Of a DNA stretch of 52,475 nucleotides, positions 42,773-51,055 are shown piece after piece. Every line of letters begins with the position of its first letter. Positions within the stretch are counted from its first letter, which is position 1. Position numbers and translations under genes: made by a program. The notes below the pieces were generated by a model that saw only the letters and a list, made by a program, of their open reading frames with translations, ran no database searches and had not been told where the DNA came from. The DNA comes from Deltaproteobacteria bacterium CG11_big_fil_rev_8_21_14_0_20_45_16 (GTDB lineage Bacteria; Bdellovibrionota; UBA2394): contig PCXB01000008.1 of NCBI GenBank assembly GCA_002787535.1, forward strand, positions 1 through 52,475, given 5' to 3'.

Positions 42773-44464
42773 ATGACTGCCAGTCTTCCGGCTGTTTTGG
42801 AGCACCTTCGAAGCATTCAGTTTTTTATGGAAATGCGGGATGAGAATCCCTTTAAAATCAGGGCCTTCCGGGCCGCACGAGAGGAGCTGAGTAGCCTTAA
42901 AGACGAGCAGCTCAATCAATTTATTAAAGAAAATCGTCTCACCGAAATTAAAGGTGTGGGCAAGGGTATCGCGGCAGTAATTTCGGAATTTTGGCAGACT
43001 TCGACGAGCACTGATTTCCGCAATATTATAGGAGATTGGCCTTTGAGCTTGCTCGAACTGGACGAACTGAGCGGCTTGGCGCCCAAAAGAATCCGTGGGG
43101 TCTATGAGCAATTGGGAATCAGCAGCTTAGCGGAACTCGAATACGCCTGCCTTGAAAATCGACTCGTCGAACTCCCTGGGTTTGGCCAGAAAACTCAGGA
43201 AAAGCTTCTTAAGGAAATTGAAAACCTCAAAGCCCGTCGAGGCAAAGTTCTTTTGTGTGACGCCATAGACGAAACCCGTGAATTCCGTTCGCGACTCCCC
43301 AAAGACACGCCCTTTGAAGAAGTCGGCGATTTAGGAATGCGACACGAAGTTATCGAAACTCTAGAATTTTTGGTTGAGGACAAGAAAAGTTTCGAAGCTA
43401 AACATCTGGAAAAATTAGGCCTTAAAAAATCTCCAAGCACCCGTCAAGTCAGCCTCAAAACCAAGCATGGCCATTCGTTAAAATTCATTCATGTCGCTAA
43501 GGCATCGTTTCCAATTCATCGCGTATTTTTGACCAGTTCACCCGAGCATTGGCACTCTTTGGAATCTGCGGCACGAAAGAAAACACTCCTCCTTACTGCT
43601 AATGAGCTAAAGAAATCTGATCGGCTTTTAAAAATCGAATCCGAGCAAGAACTCTATGCTGAATTGGGAATTGTCTACCATCCACCTGAGGCCAGGGAAT
43701 ATGCGGCAGAAAAGTCCTTCGAATTTGTAAGCCTTGAATCCCTCAAGGGCTGTTTCCACGCCCACTCTACTTATTCCGACGGTAGCGATAGCCTAAAAAA
43801 TATGCTCGATGCCGCCAAAGCCAAAGGATGGGATTATTTTGGAATCTCCGAACATTCCCAAACCGCTTTTTATGCGCGCGGGCTTAAAGATGCAGATTTG
43901 CAAAAACAGTGGAAAGAGATTGATCAGTACAATAAAAAATCAGCGCCCTTTCGGGTATTGAAAGGTGTCGAAAGCGATATTTTAAAAGAAGGCGAACTCG
44001 ACTATCCAGATAAAATTTTGAAGGAATTTGATTTTGTTATTGCATCGATACATCAGCGCTATGGGCTCAAAGAAATGACTGATCGAATTTTAGCTGCGGT
44101 TAGAAATCCGTATAGCTCAATGATTGGACATATTTCCGGTCGCCTGCTTCTTGGCCGCGAGCCCTATCGTTTGAATTACGAGGCCATTATTCGCGAAGCC
44201 ATCGCCACCCATACGGTGATCGAATTAAATTGCAATCCGCATCGATTGGATATGGATTGGCGCTATCTTCGACAAGCTTGTGAAGCAGGACTTTTGATTT
44301 CCATAAATCCCGACGCTCACTCAGTCGAAGGTTTAGACGATTTAGAGTTTGGAGTTTGGATGGCGCGGAAAGCCTTGGTCGCCCCTTCGCAGATCATCAA
44401 CACCTGGCCTCTTAAAAAGCTGCTTGAACTTTTTTCAAAGCAAAGAGAAAAAAAGGCTGCCTAA
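42773..44464 (+). CDS. PolX-like protein: intact PHP domain, decayed polymerase site
   Basis: The 563 residues match bacterial family X polymerase architecture: HhH motifs (IKGVGKGIAAVI at 59-70, LPGFGQKTQEKLL at 134-146), a polymerase region, and a C-terminal PHP domain (about 326-560). The usual catalytic GDLDLLV region reads ETLEFLV (195-201): both Asp are replaced, and the third catalytic Asp is replaced near 237. The PHP metal site is complete by motif: H329, H331, D336, H361, E400, H427, H453, D514, H516. So it is probably a phosphoesterase or exonuclease rather than a polymerase. Nuclease activity is inferred. Confidence 0.85.
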   Translation: MTASLPAVLEHLRSIQFFMEMRDENPFKIRAFRAAREELSSLKDEQLNQFIKENRLTEIKGVGKGIAAVISEFWQTSTSTDFRNIIGDWPLSLLELDELSGLAPKRIRGVYEQLGISSLAELEYACLENRLVELPGFGQKTQEKLLKEIENLKARRGKVLLCDAIDETREFRSRLPKDTPFEEVGDLGMRHEVIETLEFLVEDKKSFEAKHLEKLGLKKSPSTRQVSLKTKHGHSLKFIHVAKASFPIHRVFLTSSPEHWHSLESAARKKTLLLTANELKKSDRLLKIESEQELYAELGIVYHPPEAREYAAEKSFEFVSLESLKGCFHAHSTYSDGSDSLKNMLDAAKAKGWDYFGISEHSQTAFYARGLKDADLQKQWKEIDQYNKKSAPFRVLKGVESDILKEGELDYPDKILKEFDFVIASIHQRYGLKEMTDRILAAVRNPYSSMIGHISGRLLLGREPYRLNYEAIIREAIATHTVIELNCNPHRLDMDWRYLRQACEAGLLISINPDAHSVEGLDDLEFGVWMARKALVAPSQIINTWPLKKLLELFSKQREKKAA

Positions 44465-44467
44465 GAC

Positions 44468-45103
44468 TTGCCACAGGACATTTTAAAAATAATTAAAATT
44501 CTTAAGAGAAGCTATCCCGAGGCAAAATGCTCGCTCGTTCATCAAAATCCTTTTCAGCTATTGGTTTCAACGATTCTCTCCGCTCAGTGCACGGACAAAA
44601 AGGTCAATGAAGTAACACCAAAGTTGTTCGCCAAATATCCCGATGCACAAAGACTAGCTAAAGCCCCGCAAGAGAGAATCGAAAAAATAATCCATTCAAC
44701 AGGCTTTTATCGACAGAAAGCCAAAAGTTTAAAATCCATGAGCGAAGATCTGGTCGCCAACTACGACGGCTGCGTTCCTAGTAAAATGGAACAGCTTGTG
44801 AAACTCCGAGGTGTCGGACGCAAAACGGCCAACGTGGTTCTCGGAAATGCATTTGGAAAACCAGGCGGCGTCGTTGTGGATACCCATGTCGGGCGGATTT
44901 CCCGATTGTTGGGTCTCAGCAAACACAAGGATTCCGAAAAAGTTGAGAAGGATTTGAATAAAATCATTCCAAAAAAAGATTGGGTGATATTTTCACACCT
45001 TCTAATCGAGCACGGTCGCCAGGTCTGCATATCCGGCCGACCAAAATGTTCCGTCTGCCCGCTCGAAAGTCTCTGTCCTAAGTTAGGCCTCCGTTCACAA
45101 TAA
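44468..45103 (+). CDS. nth: Endonuclease III
   Basis: DNA glycosylase/AP lyase for oxidised pyrimidines. The 211 residues have the HhH LRGVGRKTANVVLG with catalytic K119, D138 (VDTHVGR) and the 4Fe-4S motif C187-x6-C194-x2-C197-x5-C203. TTG start three bases after the PHP gene stop; the two repair-related genes are probably cotranscribed. A hairpin repeat follows the stop. Confidence 0.95.
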   Translation: MPQDILKIIKILKRSYPEAKCSLVHQNPFQLLVSTILSAQCTDKKVNEVTPKLFAKYPDAQRLAKAPQERIEKIIHSTGFYRQKAKSLKSMSEDLVANYDGCVPSKMEQLVKLRGVGRKTANVVLGNAFGKPGGVVVDTHVGRISRLLGLSKHKDSEKVEKDLNKIIPKKDWVIFSHLLIEHGRQVCISGRPKCSVCPLESLCPKLGLRSQ

Positions 45104-45105
45104 TC

Positions 45106-45160
45106 CACAGGTACCGGGAGACGTTTTGTAAACTTCACATAACGTCTCCCGGTACCTGTG
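45106..45160. repeat. REP-like palindrome with 20-bp arms
   Basis: Arms 45106-45125 (CACAGGTACCGGGAGACGTT) and 45141-45160 are perfect reverse complements around a 15-base loop. It lies directly after nth and can act as a terminator. Positions 45110-45133 recur inverted, with 23 of 24 bases matching, at 47293-47316, on the other side of the flagellin gene. Confidence 0.88.
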
Positions 45161-45438
45161 AACGATAACTTACAATCAATCTATGTCGGAAATATGCAGC
45201 CCTACAGACTGGTCAGAGCGCAGACGCGCTTAGAATCAACTATTGCGCGCCGTGTGGGAAGCAGTGTGCCCGGGCGCAAAATGCACCGCGATCCTCTGGT
45301 GCAGAGAGTTTAGCGCTTTGAGCTAAGTCCTTGACGCTTCAGAGATTTCTTTGAAGATTGAAGAAATTCTCGAATGAAGTTTAAACTTCAAAATTTGGAA
45401 GCGGCGCGTTTAGTGCAATGTGATGTGGAGGTATGTAG
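45161..45438 (+). promoter_or_regulatory. Flagellin leader: noncoding, with several small palindromes
   Basis: No gene is seen in these 278 bases. Features: a 6-bp stem TGCACC/GGTGCA near 45281-45302, an exact palindrome GAAGTTTAAACTTC (45376-45389), a weak sigma-28-like TAAA-N15-GCGGCGCG (45382-45408; consensus GCCGATAA) and GGAGG at the ribosome site before the GTG. Any of these may control flagellin expression; none is certain. Confidence 0.4.
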
Positions 45439-47292
45439 GTGAGAATTAACACCAACATACTCTCTCTGATGGCACAGCGGCGGATCGGCGACAACACCCG
45501 CGCCTACGCTCGCTCCCTGGAACGACTCGCCTCGGGAAGTCGCATTAACCATGCTGGCGATGATGCCGCAAGCTTGGCTATCGGCGAGCGACTGCAGTCT
45601 TATATTCGCCCTTTCGCACAGATTCAAATTGGCATCAACCGAGCTATGGGCCTACTACAAACCGCCGACTCTGCCCTACAAACTCAGATGGATTTGATCC
45701 AAAGAATGCGAGAACTCTGTCTTCAATCTTCCAACGGGTTGCTCGGTGGGAAGGAACGCTCCTACCTTCAAACGGAATTCGATCAACTCTTAGACGAATA
45801 TAATAGGATCAACCAAGAAACTCAATTTGGAGACCGACATTTGCTCGACGGAAGTTTTGACGGGGCGGAAATACAGGTTGGCGAATATAAAGGCCAAAAC
45901 CTAGATCTCGGTTTTTCACCGACTTCGATCGAAGCCTACGATCAAAGCCTTCAGAACATTGAAACCTTTAGCCTGGACCAAACGCTCACCGCCAAAGCTT
46001 CTCAGATTAAAGTAGTCGATTTGAATGATGATGGAATTGAGGATGTGTTTGCAGGAGGTCAGGCGTCAAATGACAATTCATATGCTTACTTTGGCAACGG
46101 CGATGGAACATTTTCATCCGCAACGACTTATAATTTTAAAAGAGCCAATTATGTGACTTTCGCTGACTATAATGGAGATGGCCATACCGATATTGTCACG
46201 GCAGATGTGAATCTCGATGAAGTCAAAATTTTTCTAGGCAGCGCATCGGGGAGCTTTACTCAGTCTTTCACTATGAACTTCACGAATCTCGGCGAAATTC
46301 AAGCTGGCGACATCAACGGTGATGGATTCCAAGATATCATCATAAAAGATGGGCAAAGCATCTTACTGGCATTGGGAAATGGAGATGGCAGCTTCCAGGC
46401 TGCTATCACCCTGCGCACCGTCGCTGGAACATTAAGTAATATTTCGATTGGTGATTTCAATAAAGATGGAAGGGATGATGTTTTATCTGCAGATATCATT
46501 CTCGGCACCGCAGAGATTGATCGATACGATGGCGCGGCGTATGTCGAAGATACTATTAACTCAGCATCAGAAAACAACAAAATGACCATTGCCGATCTCG
46601 ATAACGATGGAGATTTGGATATCTTTGGTACGGGCGTTGTCGGAGGCGGTAGATATCAGACCTTTATGAATGATGGAAGTGGTCAACTCATTGCTAGCAC
46701 CTCGACGCTTGCACACAATATAAATACCAATAGGGTTCTGGAGGATTTTGATGGCGATGGCTTAATCGATGTTATCTCGAATAATGTTGGCGATAATGCG
46801 TTGGAGCTATATAGAAACAACGGAGACGGTAGTTTCTCGTCCCCTATAGTACATTCTGGCAGTCTTTCGACCACGCTTCAGGCGGCCTCCGATTTGAACG
46901 GAGATGGGTTTGCCGACCTTATATATAAATCTGGAAGCAATATTGACCTTTATATGCAAGACACCAATCTCATCACAACCAAGCGAGAATTGAGTATCAG
47001 GAATGCCCAAAGCGCCAGAAATCTTCTGGAAGTTTTGGATGATAGTTACGATCAACTTCTAAGCCTACGTGCTTCAATAGGAGCTCAACAAAATCAATTA
47101 AGCTCTGCACTTTCTACAGTATTCACGACTCAAGAGAATCTGACCAGCGCGCGATCGCAGATTCTCGATACAGATTATGCACAAGAAACCGCCGAACTTG
47201 CTCGCACTCAAATCCTCCAACAAGCTGGCATCAGTGTCCTAAGCCAAGCCAACGTCAGCCTGCAGATCGTTCTCGATCTATTGAAGTTCTAG
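45439..47292 (+). CDS. Flagellin with an inserted seven-repeat FG-GAP (beta-propeller) domain
   Basis: The 617-residue protein begins and ends like flagellin: MRINTNILSLMAQRR... with the N-terminal D0/D1 helices (1-180) and a C-terminal part (511-617) with ILDTDYAQETAELARTQIL and a hydrophobic end. Between, about 185-510, are seven FG-GAP/VCBS-type repeats with Ca-binding DxDxDG-like loops starting at residues 194, 243, 291, 339, 386, 436 and 485, a period of about 48. Seven blades at regular spacing predict one complete beta-propeller exposed on the filament. GTG start with GGAGG upstream. The propeller replaces the normal variable domain; ligand is unknown. FlgL is less likely because the C-terminus is flagellin-like. 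Confidence 0.92.
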   Translation: MRINTNILSLMAQRRIGDNTRAYARSLERLASGSRINHAGDDAASLAIGERLQSYIRPFAQIQIGINRAMGLLQTADSALQTQMDLIQRMRELCLQSSNGLLGGKERSYLQTEFDQLLDEYNRINQETQFGDRHLLDGSFDGAEIQVGEYKGQNLDLGFSPTSIEAYDQSLQNIETFSLDQTLTAKASQIKVVDLNDDGIEDVFAGGQASNDNSYAYFGNGDGTFSSATTYNFKRANYVTFADYNGDGHTDIVTADVNLDEVKIFLGSASGSFTQSFTMNFTNLGEIQAGDINGDGFQDIIIKDGQSILLALGNGDGSFQAAITLRTVAGTLSNISIGDFNKDGRDDVLSADIILGTAEIDRYDGAAYVEDTINSASENNKMTIADLDNDGDLDIFGTGVVGGGRYQTFMNDGSGQLIASTSTLAHNINTNRVLEDFDGDGLIDVISNNVGDNALELYRNNGDGSFSSPIVHSGSLSTTLQAASDLNGDGFADLIYKSGSNIDLYMQDTNLITTKRELSIRNAQSARNLLEVLDDSYDQLLSLRASIGAQQNQLSSALSTVFTTQENLTSARSQILDTDYAQETAELARTQILQQAGISVLSQANVSLQIVLDLLKF

Positions 47293-47316
47293 GTTTACAA
47301 AACGTCTCCTGGTACC
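47293..47316. repeat. Inverted second copy of the REP-like motif, after flagellin
   Basis: These 24 bases, directly after the flagellin stop, match the reverse complement of 45110-45133 at 23 positions (T for C in CTCCTGG). It lacks the second arm, so it does not form the same hairpin. Confidence 0.85.
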
Positions 47317-47341
47317 GGCGGAATATGAATCAAATTGGGGA

Positions 47342-47971
47342 TCAGGGATAAAGAGATTCGCCGACTGGCTGCAAAGTTCGAATTAATTTATCCGAAGGAT
47401 GGCTCCCCATATAGGAACGTCTAAACATATCAAACTCCCAAATATTTACTAAACGCACAACTTGATATTGGCCCGTAAGAACACGATCTCTAAATCCCGA
47501 ACCCGAAGGACTCATTCTCCAACGAGTTTTTGCAGCCCAAACTTCGAGGATCTCTGGCTCGTCAGCAAAAGTCTCGCTGTAGTCAGAGTGCAAATCCCTC
47601 AGGTACCCCTCGATTCTCCGTATTCCAATTTCAATTCTCTCTATTACGTCAGGATCGGAATCCGAAAGACGATCCCGAAAATATTGAAGTTCATTTAGAT
47701 TTAAGTGTCCGCTCCATTCTTCGACAAAGTCCTTTGTCCCAACAAAACGACCATCGATCACCAGCTTTCCCTGTCTAAGCAACTCGATAGCCATTTTTAA
47801 GTAGGATCCCTTGTGAGCAAGGAACCGAAGATCCGGAACGGCTGGAACATTTTTAATTGGATTTGTAGAAAAAATGCGCGGGAAGAAGTTTAAGCATTGG
47901 CCCCTTGCTTCTCCCATACCTAAAGTAAAAACAACTATTAAAGCCATCACAGCAGAAAGCATCGATTGCAT
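47342..47971 (-). CDS. Unknown exported protein
   Basis: The 209 residues have a signal peptide (MQSMLSAVMALIVVFTLGMGEARG) and a mixed helical/beta domain without recognised motifs. It converges with the flagellin gene, separated by the second REP-like copy, and precedes typA in the opposite order. No function is suggested by context. Confidence 0.58.
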   Translation of the reverse strand: MQSMLSAVMALIVVFTLGMGEARGQCLNFFPRIFSTNPIKNVPAVPDLRFLAHKGSYLKMAIELLRQGKLVIDGRFVGTKDFVEEWSGHLNLNELQYFRDRLSDSDPDVIERIEIGIRRIEGYLRDLHSDYSETFADEPEILEVWAAKTRWRMSPSGSGFRDRVLTGQYQVVRLVNIWEFDMFRRSYMGSHPSDKLIRTLQPVGESLYP

Positions 47972-48120
47972 GCCATCGCGTATCTCGTCCCAATAGAAGG
48001 TGTCAACGCCTTGTCCGTCACCGCCTATTCAATCCAAGACGGGATTAGGACCTAGAGCCCCCAGTTTACGACTATAAAGCGTACACAAATGTGGACATTT
48101 ACCATTACCGGTACGGCAGA

Positions 48121-49995
48121 TTATGAAGCGCCGTCAGCAAGACGGTCTTCTTTACGAACACTTCGCATATTACCCGCCAAAATCTTTTTGCGAAGTCGAA
48201 TGGTAACAGGTGTGATTTCAAGCCATTCGTCCGCTTCCATCCACTCCAAACAGTCCTCCAAAGAAAGAGTGCGAATTCCATGAAGATGCTCAAGGGCCGT
48301 GCCATGCGTGGCCCGCATATTCGTAAGTTTTTTCTCACGACAAACATTCAAATTTAAATCTGTATCTTTGTTGCACTCTCCAACGATCATTCCTTCGTAT
48401 ACTTCCATCCCTACTTGTACGAAAAATACACCGCGATCTTCCAAATTCTTCAATGCATACTCGGTCACAGGACCCGTTCGATCTGCCACCATGGCACCGG
48501 TTGTACGCTGAAAAATAAAACCTTTGGACGGCGCGTAGCCAGCAAACTCGCTGCTCATCAGACCTTCGCCTTTTGTGATGGTCAAAAATCTTGAGCGAAT
48601 CCCCAAAAGTCCTCGAGTTGGAATTTCAAATATCAATCTGACGCGGCCGATACTTTCGAGAGTTTCGTAAGACTGCAAAATCCCTTTACGTTCTTGAAAT
48701 AAAGAGGTCACTTCCCGTGCGAACTCTCCGGGCAAATCAATATGAGCTTTTTCGATAGGCTCCTCAAGACTCTCGCCTTCGCCGCGCCAAAGCACGGTGG
48801 GCTTTCCCACCATAAATTCAAAGCCTTCTCGCCTCATCTGTTCGATCAAAATAGCAAACTGTAACTCACCCCGACCAAAAATTCTAAACTGATCCGGACT
48901 ATCCGTTGGCTCCATCTTCAAGGCCACATTTTTTTTGGTCTCACGCGAAAGTCGCTCAAATAAAGTTCGCGACAAAAGAGGTTTTCCTTCTCGCCCCGAA
49001 AAGGGAGAAGTGTTCACCGAAAAATAAATTCCAACAGTAGGCCGTTCCACACGAATTCGCTCAAAAGCTTCCGCCTTATCGTCCGACGTTAAAGTGTCAC
49101 CAATTTCAAAATTCTTACAGCCAGACAAAATCCCAATATCGCCAGCCACCAAAGTTTCAACTTCTATTTGCTTGAGCCCCTCGTAAGTATAAAGACGCGT
49201 TACGGTAAAAGTTTCTTTTGTGGGTCCAGATTTTTCGGAATAGCTCATTCGAATGATTCGATCGTTCTTTTTTACGCTTCCCGAATAAACACGACCAATT
49301 GCTAGCTCGCCAACATAATCCGAATAAGAAAGATTCGAGGCCTGCATCTTAAAGCTCGGATCTTGGCTAACCGCAGGAGGAGGAACTTGCTTCAGAATCA
49401 AGTCAAATAACGGACGAAGGCTCCCTCCTTCCGGAGACTCCAATAGTTTTTGAGCTTCTTCTAGGGTGTTGGTACACCAACCTTGGCGAGCACAAGCGTA
49501 GACGATTGGAAAATCCGCCTGATCTTCTTTGGCACCCAGATCGACAAAGAGATCAAAAATTGCATTCACCACTTCCTTAACACGAATCCCATCACGACAT
49601 TCTGGTCGATCCACTTTATTGACGACCACAATAGGACGAAAATTTCGAGCCAGAGCCTTCTCCAAGACAAAACGTGTTTGGGGCAAAGGACCTTCAGCGG
49701 CATCGACTAACAGTAAAGCCGAATCCACCATCGACAAAATGCGCTCGACCTCGCCGCTAAAATCCGCGTGTCCTGGCGTATCGACAATATTGACCTTCGT
49801 ATCGCCCAACTGAATCGCCGTATTCTTAGCAAGAATCGTGATTCCACGCTCCCTTTCTAAATCCATTGAGTCCATGGCACGGTCCGTAACGGCTTCATGT
49901 GCACGGAAGCTTCCGGCCTGACGTAATAAATGGTCCACAAGAGTCGTCTTCCCATGGTCAACATGGGCAATAATGCAAAGATTTCTAAAGTTCAC
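48121..49995 (-). CDS. typA: Ribosome-associated GTPase TypA/BipA
   Basis: Translation-factor GTPase implicated in 50S assembly and stress adaptation. The 624 residues have the G1 motif AHVDHGKTT (about 10-18), G3 DTPGHADF, G4 NKVDRP, an EF-G-like beta barrel and domain V, and a BipA-specific C-terminal domain (about 485-605). It is divergent from ispH across 140 bases. Confidence 0.95.
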   Translation of the reverse strand: MNFRNLCIIAHVDHGKTTLVDHLLRQAGSFRAHEAVTDRAMDSMDLERERGITILAKNTAIQLGDTKVNIVDTPGHADFSGEVERILSMVDSALLLVDAAEGPLPQTRFVLEKALARNFRPIVVVNKVDRPECRDGIRVKEVVNAIFDLFVDLGAKEDQADFPIVYACARQGWCTNTLEEAQKLLESPEGGSLRPLFDLILKQVPPPAVSQDPSFKMQASNLSYSDYVGELAIGRVYSGSVKKNDRIIRMSYSEKSGPTKETFTVTRLYTYEGLKQIEVETLVAGDIGILSGCKNFEIGDTLTSDDKAEAFERIRVERPTVGIYFSVNTSPFSGREGKPLLSRTLFERLSRETKKNVALKMEPTDSPDQFRIFGRGELQFAILIEQMRREGFEFMVGKPTVLWRGEGESLEEPIEKAHIDLPGEFAREVTSLFQERKGILQSYETLESIGRVRLIFEIPTRGLLGIRSRFLTITKGEGLMSSEFAGYAPSKGFIFQRTTGAMVADRTGPVTEYALKNLEDRGVFFVQVGMEVYEGMIVGECNKDTDLNLNVCREKKLTNMRATHGTALEHLHGIRTLSLEDCLEWMEADEWLEITPVTIRLRKKILAGNMRSVRKEDRLADGAS

Positions 49996-50135
49996 TTCCC
50001 CTCATCTGAGACGATGTTCGTCGGATTGACAAGGCTTCCCCTGCTGAATTTCAGCGCTATTCGGCCGTTTCTCGCCCTAAAACGCTCAAAGACAGGCGTG
50101 CATTCAAGGCAAAAACTCGCTATTACTGATCGTCT

Positions 50136-51026
50136 ATGAAGGTCACAAAAGCTGAAGCTATGGGAACCTGTTTCGGGGTTCGAGATGCTATCGAGGAAGC
50201 AATGGATCCCAAGTTTAAAGGCAACCTGACGGTAATTGGCCAACTAGTTCACAATCCCCAGATCGTTCAACGCCTTAAGGAAAATGGAGTGAAAATCGTC
50301 GACTCTTTGAACGATGTGATCGACACCCCCAACGTCATGATTACGGCGCACGGAGCGGCTCAAAGCGTAAGGCTACGAGCGGCCGAAGTTGGCTTCAAAG
50401 TGTACGATGCCACCTGTCCACTCGTTATGCGGGTGCATCGCGCGGTCGAAAAACTTGTGGAAGAAGACTTTTATCCTGTTGTCATCGGACAAGAAAGCCA
50501 TGTTGAGGTTCGCGGAATCGTAACCGACCTTAATGAATACACCGTCATACTCGATGAAAGTGATTTTCACAAAATCGCTGACAAGCCACGAATAGGCATT
50601 GTTTCTCAAACCACTCAGCAAATTACTCATGTTTATCCCATCGTTGAAAAAATTAAGGCTCTTAAAAATCCGGACGGATCGGCAAAAGAAGTGAAGTTTG
50701 TAGACACGATCTGCAAGCCAACTAAGGATCGCCAAAAAGCAGTCCACAAACTTGCCGACGAAGTTGATTTGATGATCGTCATTGGTGGTTACAATTCGAG
50801 CAATACCAAAAAGCTAAAGAAGGTATGCGAAGATAAGGGACTAGAAGCCTATCATATTGAGAAAGTCTCCGAGCTAAATCCAGAATGGTTTCACAATAAA
50901 AAACACGTTGGGATCACCGCAGGAACCTCAACTCCCCACTGGGTTATCGATGAGTTTTATGAAACTGTTGTCGAAATTGGAAAAAGCTTAGAAGGCTCGA
51001 CTCCGAACAAAGTGGCCAGCGCTTAG
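50136..51026 (+). CDS. ispH: 4-hydroxy-3-methylbut-2-enyl diphosphate reductase
   Basis: Last step of the MEP pathway, giving IPP and DMAPP with a 4Fe-4S cofactor. The 296 residues have the three cluster ligands C12, C94 and C193, substrate-contact His residues near H39, H72 and H122, and the SSNTKKL motif. It complements dxs and ispA elsewhere in the window. Confidence 0.95.
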   Translation: MKVTKAEAMGTCFGVRDAIEEAMDPKFKGNLTVIGQLVHNPQIVQRLKENGVKIVDSLNDVIDTPNVMITAHGAAQSVRLRAAEVGFKVYDATCPLVMRVHRAVEKLVEEDFYPVVIGQESHVEVRGIVTDLNEYTVILDESDFHKIADKPRIGIVSQTTQQITHVYPIVEKIKALKNPDGSAKEVKFVDTICKPTKDRQKAVHKLADEVDLMIVIGGYNSSNTKKLKKVCEDKGLEAYHIEKVSELNPEWFHNKKHVGITAGTSTPHWVIDEFYETVVEIGKSLEGSTPNKVASA

Positions 51027-51055
51027 TTTCAAGATTTAATTGAGGAGGATAATTG

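Noticed and set aside
42662-43111. 149-codon open frame on the minus strand opposite the PHP/PolX gene
   Set aside because: It overlaps both xseB and the PHP gene, which have clear family motifs, and has no coding features of its own.
45106-47316. Flagellin gene as an invertible phase-variation segment
   Set aside because: The matching arms are short and imperfect and no invertase gene is present; the repeat pair is reported as a REP-like element instead.
48087-48100. AAATGT/ACATTT palindrome downstream of typA as a terminator
   Set aside because: The two-base gap is too small for a hairpin loop and no T run follows on the typA strand.
50025-50055. TTGACA before ispH as a sigma-70 promoter
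   Set aside because: No acceptable -10 sequence lies at 16 to 18 bases.
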